This document shows positions 18,101 through 26,220 of a stretch of DNA of 64,000 bases, one piece after another. This stretch comes from Armatimonadota bacterium (lineage in GTDB: Bacteria; Armatimonadota; Fimbriimonadia; Fimbriimonadales; Fimbriimonadaceae), in assembly GCA_025360125.1 (NCBI GenBank), contig JANYCU010000035.1, positions 79,547 through 143,546 of the forward strand, in the 5' to 3' direction. The notes under the pieces were generated by a model, which saw only the letters and a program-made list of their open reading frames with translations, did not search any database and was not told the DNA's origin. Position 1 is the stretch's first letter. Every line of letters starts with the position of its first letter. The position numbers were made by a program, and so were the translations under genes.

Positions 18101-18741
18101 CCCGGAATATTGGCGTTTGCGTACTGAACCGCGGTCAAAACATCGCTCACTCCAACGCCATACTGAAGCAACTTATCTTTCTTGAGTCGAACTTGGATTT
18201 CGCGAACGTCACCGCCGCTGACGTCAACCGTAGCGACTCCGTTTACTTGGCTAAATTTATCGACAATTTTGTCTTCGATCAGGTCTCGGAGCTGCTTACT
18301 AGAAAGCGTAGGGCTGCTCACGGCCAAGTTCAAAATCGGCTGGGCCGAGTTATCAAACTTAGTAACCGTTGGCTTCAAAGCATCTTTCGGCAAGCTGTTT
18401 GAAATCGAATCAACCTTGGTTCGAACGTCGTTGAGGGCAACGTCGGTCGAGACACCAAGCTCAAGCGAAATAACCACCGCGGAAACGCCTTCTTGGGAAA
18501 TACCCTGAACTTCGCGGATGCCGCTGACGCCCGAAACCGCTTCCTCAACCTTTCGGGTGATGAGTTGGTTAATATCGTCAGGACCAGCACCTGGGTAGGT
18601 GGTCTGAACGGTGATGGTGCCAAAGTTAACTTCCGGATTATTTTCCTTCCGCATTCCTTTGAACGAGAGCGTTCCGATAAGGATCGCCGAGATGACGAGA
18701 ATAAAGATCAGGACTGGACGAGAGAGGGCAAGTCGGGTCAT
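15133..18741 (-). CDS. RND multidrug efflux pump, inner membrane subunit (enlarged)
   Basis: This 1202-residue AcrB/HAE1-type proton-driven pump has a first membrane helix at residues 9-28, porter domains (TYPGAGPDDI, GVATVDVSGG), and TM4 with the proton-relay motif GVLVDDAIVVLEN. The second half has its own porter domain and a closing GVIALVGLVGKNAILLVDF block. Typical members have about 1030-1050 residues; the excess is an insertion of about 130 residues between TM7 and the second porter domain (about 545-680), carrying four or five extra hydrophobic segments (PIQMVYLWLGIVSVGMGALM, LAPVIAILLFLTL, PIWGGLLFGLVFPTIAVIGL). It begins 5 bases after the fusion protein gene and works with that protein and TolC. 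The substrate is unknown. Confidence 0.95.
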   Translation of the reverse strand: MTRLALSRPVLIFILVISAILIGTLSFKGMRKENNPEVNFGTITVQTTYPGAGPDDINQLITRKVEEAVSGVSGIREVQGISQEGVSAVVISLELGVSTDVALNDVRTKVDSISNSLPKDALKPTVTKFDNSAQPILNLAVSSPTLSSKQLRDLIEDKIVDKFSQVNGVATVDVSGGDVREIQVRLKKDKLLQYGVGVSDVLTAVQYANANIPGGKFVTGGRDISVRVKSDFTSVNMIKQIVVKVPDTSNPNAKAKQIPLTEVADVEDTIKERTRIARLNGDDTVALSVQKTKEGNTLEVNTAIKAMMPVLEKQFPIKFKTQYDESILVDESLNDVTFSLIFGIILVALIVYIFLHDLRGTLIVALAIPTCLFAAFIAMKAVGFTVNSLSMLGMSLAIGVLVDDAIVVLENIFRHLKLGEDPREAAINGRNEIGTAALAITLADVVVFLPVGFAGGIAGQFFKPLAITYVFAVLTSLFVSFTLTPLLASRWFRRGEDVEHSQGKFATAFENRFARFEQGYRRVLEWALSHRWFTFIAGNTVLISVFMLIAGSAAPDIRSAIKTTMPIQMVYLWLGIVSVGMGALMKGVVPKQVGWVTGVLGLVLAIGMAASGKLPDAKLAPVIAILLFLTLNGIVGSIWGLFKGFSMRPIWGGLLFGLVFPTIAVIGLGYGHWKKEPIFKFGFLPPTDAVQVRASIELPVGSSLAQTDAVARQVEAVFIKHPDIQFTLTEVGKQSGTAFGGDTSNSNFGQVTGKLFEKRSTIDKLSGNKEKLRDNKGNSIVADLTKAIGKIPGADVRIAGVSGFAFGRAVQIALRSDDRELLTRTAADIRDRLAGGAIPGILNPDVSVKSGKPELQIRPDYRKAADMNMDAASIGAAVRALYQGNDDNKLRVNGREYGVRVMLDYVDRDNPETLTMVPLRFNQGRPVYVGQLATLDEQPGLTAINRRDRAEEIQVTADLLPGFSNGVVAGDITKWVEKEHLVPANVKFKLLGEQDAQQREMVFLFTAFAIGIFSVYAVLAALYNNWLYPMIIQLAQPQAMVGALLALILTDNSFSVIGFLGVIALVGLVGKNAILLVDFTNTLRERGRNRHDAIVEAGPTRFRPIMMTTLALICGSLPVAIGLGRGSEFRQSIFIIVLGGIILSTLLTLVVIPCSYTIFDDLSNLFAKWMKKPMPFGGPDGFNPGSEILSHDESSAPVEVTS

Positions 18742-18746
18742 GGTTC

Positions 18747-20198
18747 TTATGCTCCCTTGGTGGCAGGAGCGACGCGAATTTTCATGCCGTCAACCAATGC
18801 GCCTTGCCCCTTCGAAATCACCTGAGCTCCACTCGTGAGGCCCTTTACTTCGATCATGGTCCCCTTCTTGAGTGCAGTGGTTACCACCACCTTTTTGGCT
18901 TTGTTACCTTCGGCCACCATGATGTATTTGACCCCATCCCGATTAATGATCGAGTCTTCGCTGACCAACATCGCGCCTTTATCCTCGGCAAGGACGACCG
19001 AACCGTTGGCAAACATGCCTGGCTTGACCATGCCGTTGAGTTCATTAAATTGGATGCGGATGTTGAAGAGACGTCCGACATTATCGCCTTGCGGACTCAC
19101 CGCAAGAACTTTGCCTTGGAACTTCTTCCCAGGAACCGCGTCAACCGAAATGGAGACTGGAGTTCCAGCTAGAACTTGTCCGACCTTATCGCTCGGAACT
19201 TGTCCTTCAAAGTAGACTCCCATTCCCCCAACGAGTCGAGCAATCGGCGTTCCTGATGCAACAACAACACCTGCTTGCAGAGGCTTTCCGTAAATCCTTC
19301 CGGAGAAGGGCGCACGAATCGAAGTGTCCCGCAGGTTTTTCTCCGCTACTTCAAGTTGGGCTCTCGCTGAGCTAACTTGAGCCCGGGCACTATTCACCTG
19401 ATCAACTAAGACGATATCGAGACCCTTTGAAGATTTGGCAGATTCCAGTGCCTGCTCGGCTTGTCTCACTGCTTCTCGCGAAGACTCAATGTCTTCGGGG
19501 CGCACTTGATTTTGGATCAGTTTTGCAGATTGCACTGCATTCTGATACTGGGTCATAGCGTTCTCATAGTTATTGAGCGCGGTGTCGAGTTGAGATTCGG
19601 GCAAAGCACCTTCTTTAACCAGTCTTCGAACCCGTTCGAGGTTTTTCTTTGCGGTATCAAAATTGCTCTTGGCTGAAACCAGATTGTTTTCCGCTTGCTG
19701 CCTCTCTTCGGGTCGGGCACCGTTGAGAGACTTTTGAAGCTGCGCTTTTGCCGAGCGAAGGGCTGCTTCGGCTTGGTGTACGGCGGCGGTTGAACGGCGA
19801 GGAGTAAGTCGGGCGTTCGAAGTTGCCTGGGCCAATTGAGCCGAAGCACTGGCCAACGCAGCTCGGGCCTGTGCGGCTTGCTGAGCAATATTGGCCGAGT
19901 CCATTGTCGCGACGACTTGGCCTTGAGAAACCATATCGCCTTCTTTCACAGAAACCGATTGAATCTTTCCTCCAACTTGCGCGCCAATCTGCACGTCGTC
20001 GCTGGTTACAATTTCACCGTTGACCTGAAGCAGATCTTGAATATCCTCGATCTTGATGGACGAAACCGACACTTCTCGTAACGGGTCGTTGACGACTTCC
20101 GAAGTCGTTTTCGCCGACTCCTGACTCTTACGATCAACACATCCGGACGCGCTAAGCGCGACCGCGAGTACCAAAATTCCAATTCCCAGATTCCTCAC
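18747..20198 (-). CDS. RND efflux membrane fusion protein (lipoprotein)
   Basis: A 483-residue periplasmic adaptor. The signal ends in a lipobox (LSASGC, Cys20), so it is probably anchored by lipid. A lipoyl-like half (GGKIQSVSVKEGDMVSQGQVVA) precedes a long alpha-helical hairpin (about 105-285, rich in Ala/Gln/Glu) and a second lipoyl half (IRAPFSGRIYGKPLQAGVVV), then beta-barrel and membrane-proximal domains. The hairpin is longer than in AcrA, closer to HlyD-like adaptors, which suits docking to a TolC tip. Its ATG overlaps the tolC stop by 4 bases, and the pump gene follows after 5 bases. Confidence 0.94.
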   Translation of the reverse strand: MRNLGIGILVLAVALSASGCVDRKSQESAKTTSEVVNDPLREVSVSSIKIEDIQDLLQVNGEIVTSDDVQIGAQVGGKIQSVSVKEGDMVSQGQVVATMDSANIAQQAAQARAALASASAQLAQATSNARLTPRRSTAAVHQAEAALRSAKAQLQKSLNGARPEERQQAENNLVSAKSNFDTAKKNLERVRRLVKEGALPESQLDTALNNYENAMTQYQNAVQSAKLIQNQVRPEDIESSREAVRQAEQALESAKSSKGLDIVLVDQVNSARAQVSSARAQLEVAEKNLRDTSIRAPFSGRIYGKPLQAGVVVASGTPIARLVGGMGVYFEGQVPSDKVGQVLAGTPVSISVDAVPGKKFQGKVLAVSPQGDNVGRLFNIRIQFNELNGMVKPGMFANGSVVLAEDKGAMLVSEDSIINRDGVKYIMVAEGNKAKKVVVTTALKKGTMIEVKGLTSGAQVISKGQGALVDGMKIRVAPATKGA

Positions 20199-21517
20199 TT
20201 TTTCCCTTTCATCTCCGTTTCTAGTTGTCTCATTGCTTCTTCGATGTTGTCTGCGCCAACTGCTCTCTGCAGGTCGGCGTAAGCACCATAGTAGTCGTAC
20301 ATTGAGTTAATTAAATTGTTTTGGGCGTTGGCCCATTGCGTTTCCGCATCGATAATTTCCAGCACTGTGCCTTCGCCAGCGTCCCTTCGAATTCTCGAAA
20401 TGCGGACAACTTCCTTCGCCAGCTCGCTTTGCTCATTCGCTGCGGTTTGGCGAGACAATGCGTTGGCCATATTCGATAGCGACGATCGCACTTCTTGAGA
20501 AATGCTGAGCTTCAGCAGGTCAAGATTGTTCTTGGTCTGGTTGATCGTCGCCTGGGTCTGAGCCATTTTCGCCCGAGCAACTCCCGAGTCGAACAGTGGG
20601 ACCGAAAGGAGAATCATCGCCGTGTTCACTTCTCGCTGAGGATTCAATCCGACGGGATCGAGTGTTTGGTTGTTTTGTAACGTCATGTTCAGCGACGGCG
20701 CGCCAGACTGACCCGCATAAATCTTGGCCGCATTGAGCGCGACGACCGTGTTTTGTAATGAATGGGCTTCTGGTCGGTGGACCTGTCCTAACACCACAAG
20801 GCTATTTGTGGAACTCTGAACACCGGGTAAACCGCTCATGTCTTGTGGATCAAAATCGGCGTCAATTGGACGGTTTATAGTAAGGTTCAAAAGCTGCTTT
20901 GACACTTCAAAGTTGTTCTCTGCATTGAGAACATCGGAATCCGCCGATGATTTTTGAGCTTGAAGTCGCTTCAAATCAATCAGAGCAATTGCCCCCGCCT
21001 TAAACTGCTTATCGGCCTGATCGACTCGGGCAATGATATTGACTCTTGATTGCAGAGCAATCAGAACCAATCCTTTGGCCCGGAGAACGTTCAAATAGGC
21101 TCGACGGGTACTTTGTTTAAGGTCATTTTCTGTAGCCTGCTTGGTATCTCGCGATGCTTGAACTCCGGCTTTTGCCGCCTTCAAATTGGTTTTCCAAATG
21201 CCAACAATGTCAATCGGCATGGTCAACTGCGTGTACCAGGTGTTGGTATCAATGGGTGTAAACGTGATCGTTTGACCACCGAGAACTGCACTCGAACCAT
21301 GGCCATATCGGAGGTATTGGTAGTAAGTGGTGACTTTCGGACCCAAGTTGCCTTTGGCTTCTCGAACCTTTTGCTCGTTTTGGCTGACTGTCTCTTGCGC
21401 GCTCTTCACGTTGTAAGAGTTCTGTAATGCCACGGTGACGGCCTGGTCCATCGTCAAGACATCGGCATTGCCAGGCAACATGGATAGGGCGATTGAAATT
21501 GCTTTAACTGTGATCAT
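20195..21517 (-). CDS. TolC-family outer membrane efflux protein
   Basis: This 440-residue protein has a Sec signal (about 20 residues, SIALSMLPGNA) and two repeats of the outer membrane efflux protein family: QAVTVALQNSYNVKSAQETVSQ in the first, and the LGQVHRPEAHSLQNTVVALNAAK region in the second. Long amphipathic helices follow each. TolC trimers form the outer membrane channel and periplasmic tunnel of tripartite pumps. It overlaps both neighbours by 4 bases (ATGA), so the regulator, channel and adaptor are translationally coupled. Having the channel gene before the adaptor and pump is a common order outside Proteobacteria. Confidence 0.92.
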   Translation of the reverse strand: MITVKAISIALSMLPGNADVLTMDQAVTVALQNSYNVKSAQETVSQNEQKVREAKGNLGPKVTTYYQYLRYGHGSSAVLGGQTITFTPIDTNTWYTQLTMPIDIVGIWKTNLKAAKAGVQASRDTKQATENDLKQSTRRAYLNVLRAKGLVLIALQSRVNIIARVDQADKQFKAGAIALIDLKRLQAQKSSADSDVLNAENNFEVSKQLLNLTINRPIDADFDPQDMSGLPGVQSSTNSLVVLGQVHRPEAHSLQNTVVALNAAKIYAGQSGAPSLNMTLQNNQTLDPVGLNPQREVNTAMILLSVPLFDSGVARAKMAQTQATINQTKNNLDLLKLSISQEVRSSLSNMANALSRQTAANEQSELAKEVVRISRIRRDAGEGTVLEIIDAETQWANAQNNLINSMYDYYGAYADLQRAVGADNIEEAMRQLETEMKGKK

Positions 21518-21768
21518 TCTTCCTCGGCTGCGATTCTCGCCTCGATTCGTTGGACACTGGCGGAGAATTCGTCAAGAAAGTCGCGAACCGCGTCGATCTT
21601 GAAGATCATCAGACCTTCGTGGATAGGGTGTCGCATAAACAGAATTTTGTCTCCTGGTTCAATTCCTAGATCTTGGCGAGCTTCCGCGGGTATGACAACT
21701 TGCCCCCGCTCCCCAACCGTGGCGGAACCAAAGAAGGCCTCATCGAAATTCATGCACTTTTTAACCAT
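21514..21768 (-). CDS. SpoVT/AbrB-type transcription regulator of the efflux operon
   Basis: About 84 residues from the ATG at 21766-21768 (MVKKCMNF); the frame is open 12 codons further. The domain FFGSATVGERGQVVIPAEARQDLGIEPGDKILF is a clear swapped-hairpin AbrB fold, known from AbrB, SpoVT and MazE. A C-terminal helix (FLDEFSASVQRIEARIAAEEE) could extend a dimer. It is first in the efflux operon and overlaps tolC by 4 bases, so I infer that it controls its own operon. Upstream, the minus strand carries two copies of a CATACAT-type element (around 21775-21795) that could be its operator. Confidence 0.82.
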   Translation of the reverse strand: MVKKCMNFDEAFFGSATVGERGQVVIPAEARQDLGIEPGDKILFMRHPIHEGLMIFKIDAVRDFLDEFSASVQRIEARIAAEEE

Positions 21769-21911
21769 AATCGAATATGTATGAAATGTATGATAGCTCA
21801 GCAAACAGAGAAATTGCTACACTGATCTACGAAATCCCTATCAACCACGTTGCAGAATTCATGCCAAAAAGTGACTAAATTGAGCGGCAAGGAGCAAATC
21901 TAGACAAAAAA

Positions 21912-21940
21912 ATCGCCTCGTCCTACTGGAGCGAGGCGAT
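21912..21940 (-). terminator. Rho-independent terminator of rplU-rpmA
   Basis: Nine-base stem ATCGCCTCG / CGAGGCGAT with an 11-base loop, followed on the minus strand by a run of seven T. It lies 20 bases past the rpmA stop. Confidence 0.92.
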
Positions 21941-21959
21941 TCTAATTGATTTTTAAAAC

Positions 21960-22223
21960 TTAAGCTGAGATTTGCTCGGCGTAAACCGCGATTCGTCGCT
22001 TGTTCTTCGGTCCTTCAAACTTTACTTGACCATCGATCAAAGAATAGATCGTGTGGTCTCGGCCGATGCCGACATTTGGACCTGGGTGAAATTGGGTACC
22101 GCGCTGTCGAACGATGATGGCACCTGGCTTGACAATTTCGCCGCCGTACTTCTTGATTCCCAGTCGTTGCGAATTACTATCGCGACCGTTCCGTGTTGAT
22201 CCTTGACCTTTTTTATGTGCCAT
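21960..22223 (-). CDS. rpmA: 50S ribosomal protein L27
   Basis: An 87-residue L27 starting [16 protein letters not shown], directly with the mature sequence, so there is no cleavable extension of the Firmicutes type. The core [26 protein letters not shown] is diagnostic. L27 reaches the peptidyl transferase centre with its N-terminus. It follows rplU after 3 bases; the ysxB gene often found between the two in Firmicutes is absent. Confidence 0.98.
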   Translation of the reverse strand: MAHKKGQGSTRNGRDSNSQRLGIKKYGGEIVKPGAIIVRQRGTQFHPGPNVGIGRDHTIYSLIDGQVKFEGPKNKRRIAVYAEQISA

Positions 22224-22226
22224 TTA

Positions 22227-22544
22227 TTAGCTTCCTACCACCACATCGGTGACTTTCAAGTGAGTCTCTGGCTGACGGTGTCCCCATCGCTTTCGCTCGT
22301 TTTTCTTTGGCTTATAGTTAAAAGCGTTAATTTTCTTGGCTTTGCCTTGGCGAACAATCTCGCCGACAACCTTAGCACCCTTGATGAATGGGCTACCAAT
22401 TTTCGTTTTGCCACCGTCAACGACTGCAACGACTTCTGTCAGTTCAACCGTTGAACCAACTTCGCCTTCTAGCTTCTCGATGATCAAAACATCGCCCTTT
22501 CCTGCGGTGTATTGCTTTCCACCAGTCTTTACGATTGCATTCAT
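22227..22544 (-). CDS. rplU: 50S ribosomal protein L21
   Basis: A 105-residue L21 with the start MNAIVKTGGKQYTAGKGD, DVLIIEKLEGEVG, and the family-ending block FNYKPKKNERKRWGHRQPET. It binds 23S rRNA. It is first of the rplU-rpmA pair; a GGAG sequence about 10 bases before the ATG may be its ribosome binding site. About 150 bases separate it from the divergent clostripain-like gene. Confidence 0.98.
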   Translation of the reverse strand: MNAIVKTGGKQYTAGKGDVLIIEKLEGEVGSTVELTEVVAVVDGGKTKIGSPFIKGAKVVGEIVRQGKAKKINAFNYKPKKNERKRWGHRQPETHLKVTDVVVGS

Positions 22545-22726
22545 TTTCTAAAACTCCAGTCACATTAGCGTTGACTAGGCGCAATTGGAAATTATGGCAA
22601 GAATCGCCAAGAAATTTCTACTCCCAACGGGTAAATAAATCCGCTGACACGGGGGTCACCCGCGTGAAGAATTAATATTCTACCCAAAAAATTGAACATT
22701 GACGTCAAAATCCCAGTCACTTGCAT

Positions 22727-22732
22727 TATCCT
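22727..22732 (+). promoter_or_regulatory. -10 box, leaderless type
   Basis: TATCCT, 7 bases from the ATG at 22740, the start that also gives a proper lipoprotein signal. Confidence 0.4.
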
Positions 22733-22739
22733 GATGGTT

Positions 22740-24488
22740 ATGTCGCGTTGGATTGGCCTCCTTTTTGTCCTTACTTCGATCTTCCTTTGCTCGTGTTCGA
22801 GCCCAAATCAAGCTACGGGCCTTACCTATGTAACCGACTGGTCCCATCGTCTCACTTCGGGTGAGATAACTGGTACCTCGCAGAAAGTCAACATTCTTGA
22901 CAGCGCGGGATTGCCAGTCACCACCGTCATTTTGCAAAATGTCGCCGCACCCGTCGAAACCTCAAATATCGACTTGCCAAACGGCACCTACCTTCTTCAA
23001 GTCCAACTCTTTTCATCACCAAATGCCGCTGGCACGATGACTGGCGTAATGGAAGTTCCTCTCACGGTAGCAAACAACCGACCCATGATTCGAAGCATGG
23101 TTGGTGATGCAGTCGACGGAATTACCATTGGTCCCGACCAGGCAACGATGCAGGTCGGACGAGGACAACAATTCCGAGCATTTGGTATCAATTCCTCAGC
23201 ACAGAAGACCTTTATCACGCCCGACTCTCTCACATGGTCCGTCCTAGGCGGTGTCGGCACCGTAACCACTGACGGAAACTTTACTTCAACTGCAATCGGC
23301 ACCGGAACAGTTCGCGCCCTTTATACCAATGGACGAATCGGATCCGCTCAAGTAACCGGAACCCCGCCAACGACAACTCACGGAAAGTGGACAATCCTGG
23401 TCTACATGAACGCAGCCAATGACTTGCAGCAATTCTCGGTACTAAACATGAATCAAATCGAGCGTGTTGCCAGCAACCCTGATGTCCGATTCGTGGTCCA
23501 GTGGAAGCAGTTCCCGGCACAATTCTCCGGTGGGACCTTTAACGGTACTCGGCGATATTTGGCTAGTTCCGATTTTAGCAACAACATTAATTCGACTCTT
23601 CTTCAAGACATGGGGACCTCAGTCGATATGGGTTCCACTCAAACTCTTCACGAGTTTGTCACTTGGGGCAAAGCCAACTTCCCTGCCGATCACTATTGTT
23701 TGATCGTGTGGAACCACGGAAACGGGTGGCGAAGATCCCTCTCAAATCTTGATCTCACTCGTGCCGTCTCGTACGACGATGAAAAAGGAACTTCGATCCA
23801 AATTTGGGACCTCAATCAGGCGCTCGGATCTGAACATTTCGACATGATTTCATGGGACGCTAGCCTCATGCAAATGATGGAAGTTGCCTACGAAATCAAA
23901 GACAACACGGATTACATTATCGGTAGCGAAGAGAGCCCCCCCGCTGAAGGCCTCCCGTATGATCTCGTCTTTGCCCCTTTCAGGGATAATCCTACGGATA
24001 CACCCAAAAACCTATCCAAATCCTTCGTGGACGGGATGTTAGCGGTGACCGCATACAACAGCAAAAAGATCACCCAAAGCGTCATCGATACGTCCAAAAT
24101 TTCGGCTTTGGCGACCGCCATCAGCACCCTGGGTACTGAGCTAAAGAATAATTCGGTCAGCCTAACCGCCGATATTCAGGCCGCACGTAGCGCGACTCAG
24201 GCTTACAGCCCAACATCAGTTCGCGTCTATCGAGACATTACCGACCTGTGCTTGCATATCGAGTCGAATACCGCGATTGGTTCAGTCCTTACTGCGTCGT
24301 CCGCAGTGCGAACCGCATTAAGCAACGCAGTGGTATGGGAAGGGCATAACTCAAACTCTCCGAACAGTCACGGACTTTCGATTGACTTCTCTTCAGGATC
24401 GACCTTCGCTGCTTCATCCAGCGACTACGCACTCATGAAAATGGCGCTGTCGACACAATGGGATGAGTTCTTAACTATCGCCCCATAA
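22740..24488 (+). CDS. clostripain-family (C11) lipoprotein with substituted catalytic cysteine
   Basis: From the ATG at 22740 the product is 582 residues with a lipoprotein signal (MSRWIGLLFVLTSIFLCSC). An N-terminal region to about 215 contains an Ig-like stretch (DSLTWSVLGGVGTVTTDGNF), followed by the peptidase C11 domain: KWTILVYMNAANDLQQF, the His motif CLIVWNHGNGW and ISWDASLMQMMEVAYE. In clostripain and relatives the last motif reads D-A-C-L-M with Cys as nucleophile; here it is Ser (AGC at 23862-23864). So it is either inactive, for example a binding protein, or unusual. The frame extends upstream to a TTG at 22692, but the 22740 start is preferred. It is transcribed alone and ends before a strong terminator. 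Confidence 0.88.
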   Translation: MSRWIGLLFVLTSIFLCSCSSPNQATGLTYVTDWSHRLTSGEITGTSQKVNILDSAGLPVTTVILQNVAAPVETSNIDLPNGTYLLQVQLFSSPNAAGTMTGVMEVPLTVANNRPMIRSMVGDAVDGITIGPDQATMQVGRGQQFRAFGINSSAQKTFITPDSLTWSVLGGVGTVTTDGNFTSTAIGTGTVRALYTNGRIGSAQVTGTPPTTTHGKWTILVYMNAANDLQQFSVLNMNQIERVASNPDVRFVVQWKQFPAQFSGGTFNGTRRYLASSDFSNNINSTLLQDMGTSVDMGSTQTLHEFVTWGKANFPADHYCLIVWNHGNGWRRSLSNLDLTRAVSYDDEKGTSIQIWDLNQALGSEHFDMISWDASLMQMMEVAYEIKDNTDYIIGSEESPPAEGLPYDLVFAPFRDNPTDTPKNLSKSFVDGMLAVTAYNSKKITQSVIDTSKISALATAISTLGTELKNNSVSLTADIQAARSATQAYSPTSVRVYRDITDLCLHIESNTAIGSVLTASSAVRTALSNAVVWEGHNSNSPNSHGLSIDFSSGSTFAASSSDYALMKMALSTQWDEFLTIAP

Positions 24489-24493
24489 AAAAT

Positions 24494-24516
24494 GGGCCCG
24501 CAACTAAGGCGGGCCC
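24494..24516 (+). terminator. terminator of the clostripain-like gene
   Basis: Eight-base stem GGGCCCGC / GCGGGCCC with a 7-base loop, 6 bases past the stop. It has a poor T-tract on the plus strand and an A-rich left flank, so it may act both ways. Confidence 0.75.
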
Positions 24517-24534
24517 GATGGGCTTGGAGGGTTT

Positions 24535-24735
24535 ATGGTCACCGGACTCTTATTGGGGGATAGGATCGGTCCGGTTCTTGCTTGTCTCTCTAGTGAAGTC
24601 ACCTTCACCGACTGACAAGTTTGATGTTCCGCGAAACCTGTGCCAAATACCCTGTTGGGATACGGGGATCGGGCTAAGGACCTGAAAAGCGGTCAATTTA
24701 CGAGGCTGCAACCGGCAAATGACAATCGCCCACAA
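24535..24735. ncRNA. candidate structured RNA between two terminators (class unknown)
   Basis: This 200-base stretch has no convincing ORF but several local helices: a 7-bp pair ACCGGAC (24541-24547) / GTCCGGT (24569-24575); a GTGAAG / CTTCAC hairpin near 24590-24606 which on the minus strand closes a GUGA (GNRA) tetraloop; a TATCC / GGGTA hairpin near 24651-24665; and a GACC / GGTC pair further on. It lies between terminators facing from both sides and controls no adjacent start codon. I cannot assign it to a known RNA class and the strand is undecided. Confidence 0.3.
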
Positions 24736-24744
24736 ACAAAAAGA

Positions 24745-24763
24745 CCCCGCCGATGTGGCGGGG
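24745..24763 (-). terminator. terminator of flagellin
   Basis: Stem GGCGGGG / CCCCGCC with a 5-base loop, followed on the minus strand by TCTTTTTGTTTG. It lies 33 bases past the flagellin stop. Confidence 0.9.
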
Positions 24764-24795
24764 CTTTGGTCTTTGTCTTTGTCTTTCGAGTGATA

Positions 24796-26220
24796 TTACT
24801 TGAGCAATGAGAGCACTGCTTGGCCGGACTGGTTAGCCTGGCTGAGCATTGCCATGCCAGCTTGCTGCATGACTTGCCACTTCGTGTAAGTTGTCATCTC
24901 TTGAGCGACGTCGAGGTCTCGGATTGAGCTTTCGGAGTTCGAAAGGTTCTCTTTCATGCTCGCCAATGTTCGGTTGTTTGATTCCAAAACGTTTCGTTGG
25001 AAGTTACCGATTCGGCCCCGCATTTGGCTGACTTCATCAATTGCTTTGTCGATGACCGCAAGAGCAGCACTCGCACCAGCCGAAGTCGATACATCGATGG
25101 CTGCAAGGCTAGACGTGGTCGATGAAACTCCTGATCCCAGTTGTCCTGCACTCATATTACGGAGCGCAAGGTTCGCCGTTGTGTTAGCCAAGAATCCAAT
25201 TTGGAAGCTTGAGTCTTGAGCGATAACTTGTCCCATCAACTGGGTGTTAACCGCGTTGCCACCAGTGGTAATCGTCAACTTGTTACCGTTACTATCAGTC
25301 AGCGATAGACCGTCGGCACCAGCCGCACCACCAGTATAGAGAACGCTTTGTCCGCCCATCAAAACGGTTGCTGTTGCGTTGGATCCTGTAACCGATGCCG
25401 AAGTGTTCGCTGCAGACGAGACCGCACCAGATGTATCAACAAAGTTGATTGATCGGTTCGTACCCGTTTGAGTCTGAGTAAAGATCAATTGGTTACCCGC
25501 AGTAAATGATGCAGTGACGCCAGTTTGACCAGAAGCTGCGTTAAGCATGGATGCAATGCTTGCACCAGATGTTCCTGCAGTAACGGTGAAGCTGACACCA
25601 TTGACACTGATCGAACCAGAGGCGGCTGCACCAGCAGTCAACAAGGCGGTTGCCGTGTAAAGTGCTGCAGTTGCGACGACTGTTTGGTTGATCGTGACAA
25701 GACCAGTTTGAGTGATTGTAGCGTTGTTCGCAGTACCGCCGAAGCTAAATCCTGCAACCTTTGAAGTGTTCGAAATTTGGGTTGTTACACCAGCGGAACC
25801 GTCGAGGAGCTTTCGACCCGAGTAAGTTACCGATGATGAGATTCGATTGATCGAAGTGATAATCGAGCTGATTTGATCTTGGTTAGCCGCAAGTTGAGTT
25901 GCAGTTAAAGTGGCTGAGTTACCGGATGCGATCGAGAGGCCCCGAGCATCGTCAAGAAGCTGGTTCATTTCTCCAAGCGCATTTTCTGCGGTCTTGGCGA
26001 AGTTCATCGCTTCTGTGTTGTTTCGCATGGCCGAATCCATGGAGCTGATTTGTGATCGGAAAAGTTCGGATGAGATGAGACCAGCAGGATCGTCAGAAGC
26101 ATCTGCAATTCGCAGACCTTTTGAGAGTCGGCCCATTGATTTGGACATATTTGCTGACACGTTTGATACGCTGTTGTAAGCGCCCAAAGCTTCTACGTTT
26201 GTGTTTATTCGAAATGACAT
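24796..26220 (-). CDS. fliC: flagellin
   Basis: A 474-residue flagellin. The ATG at 26218-26220 is chosen because the family starts with MSFRINTNVEAL and a GGAAGG ribosome binding site precedes it by 6 bases; the frame is open 23 codons further. The conserved N-terminal helices (1-140: LSKGLRIADASDDPAGL, TAENALGEMNQLLDDARGL) and C-terminal helices (from about 385: IDEVSQMRGRIGNFQRNVLES, MTTYTKWQVMQQAGMAML) flank a Ser/Thr/Ala-rich surface domain of about 240 residues. It polymerises into the flagellar filament after type III export. It is a single gene with a leader of up to about 180 bases and no flagellar neighbours. A clear sigma-28 promoter is not visible. Confidence 0.96.
   Translation of the reverse strand: MSFRINTNVEALGAYNSVSNVSANMSKSMGRLSKGLRIADASDDPAGLISSELFRSQISSMDSAMRNNTEAMNFAKTAENALGEMNQLLDDARGLSIASGNSATLTATQLAANQDQISSIITSINRISSSVTYSGRKLLDGSAGVTTQISNTSKVAGFSFGGTANNATITQTGLVTINQTVVATAALYTATALLTAGAAASGSISVNGVSFTVTAGTSGASIASMLNAASGQTGVTASFTAGNQLIFTQTQTGTNRSINFVDTSGAVSSAANTSASVTGSNATATVLMGGQSVLYTGGAAGADGLSLTDSNGNKLTITTGGNAVNTQLMGQVIAQDSSFQIGFLANTTANLALRNMSAGQLGSGVSSTTSSLAAIDVSTSAGASAALAVIDKAIDEVSQMRGRIGNFQRNVLESNNRTLASMKENLSNSESSIRDLDVAQEMTTYTKWQVMQQAGMAMLSQANQSGQAVLSLLK

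Noticed and set aside
24550..24735. 61-codon frame on the minus strand
   Set aside because: It runs through the helices of the candidate structured RNA, has no start signal and looks random.
24535..24735. c-di-GMP or other known riboswitch
   Set aside because: Only loose spacing resemblance; the invariant core sequences are missing and no gene lies downstream on either strand.
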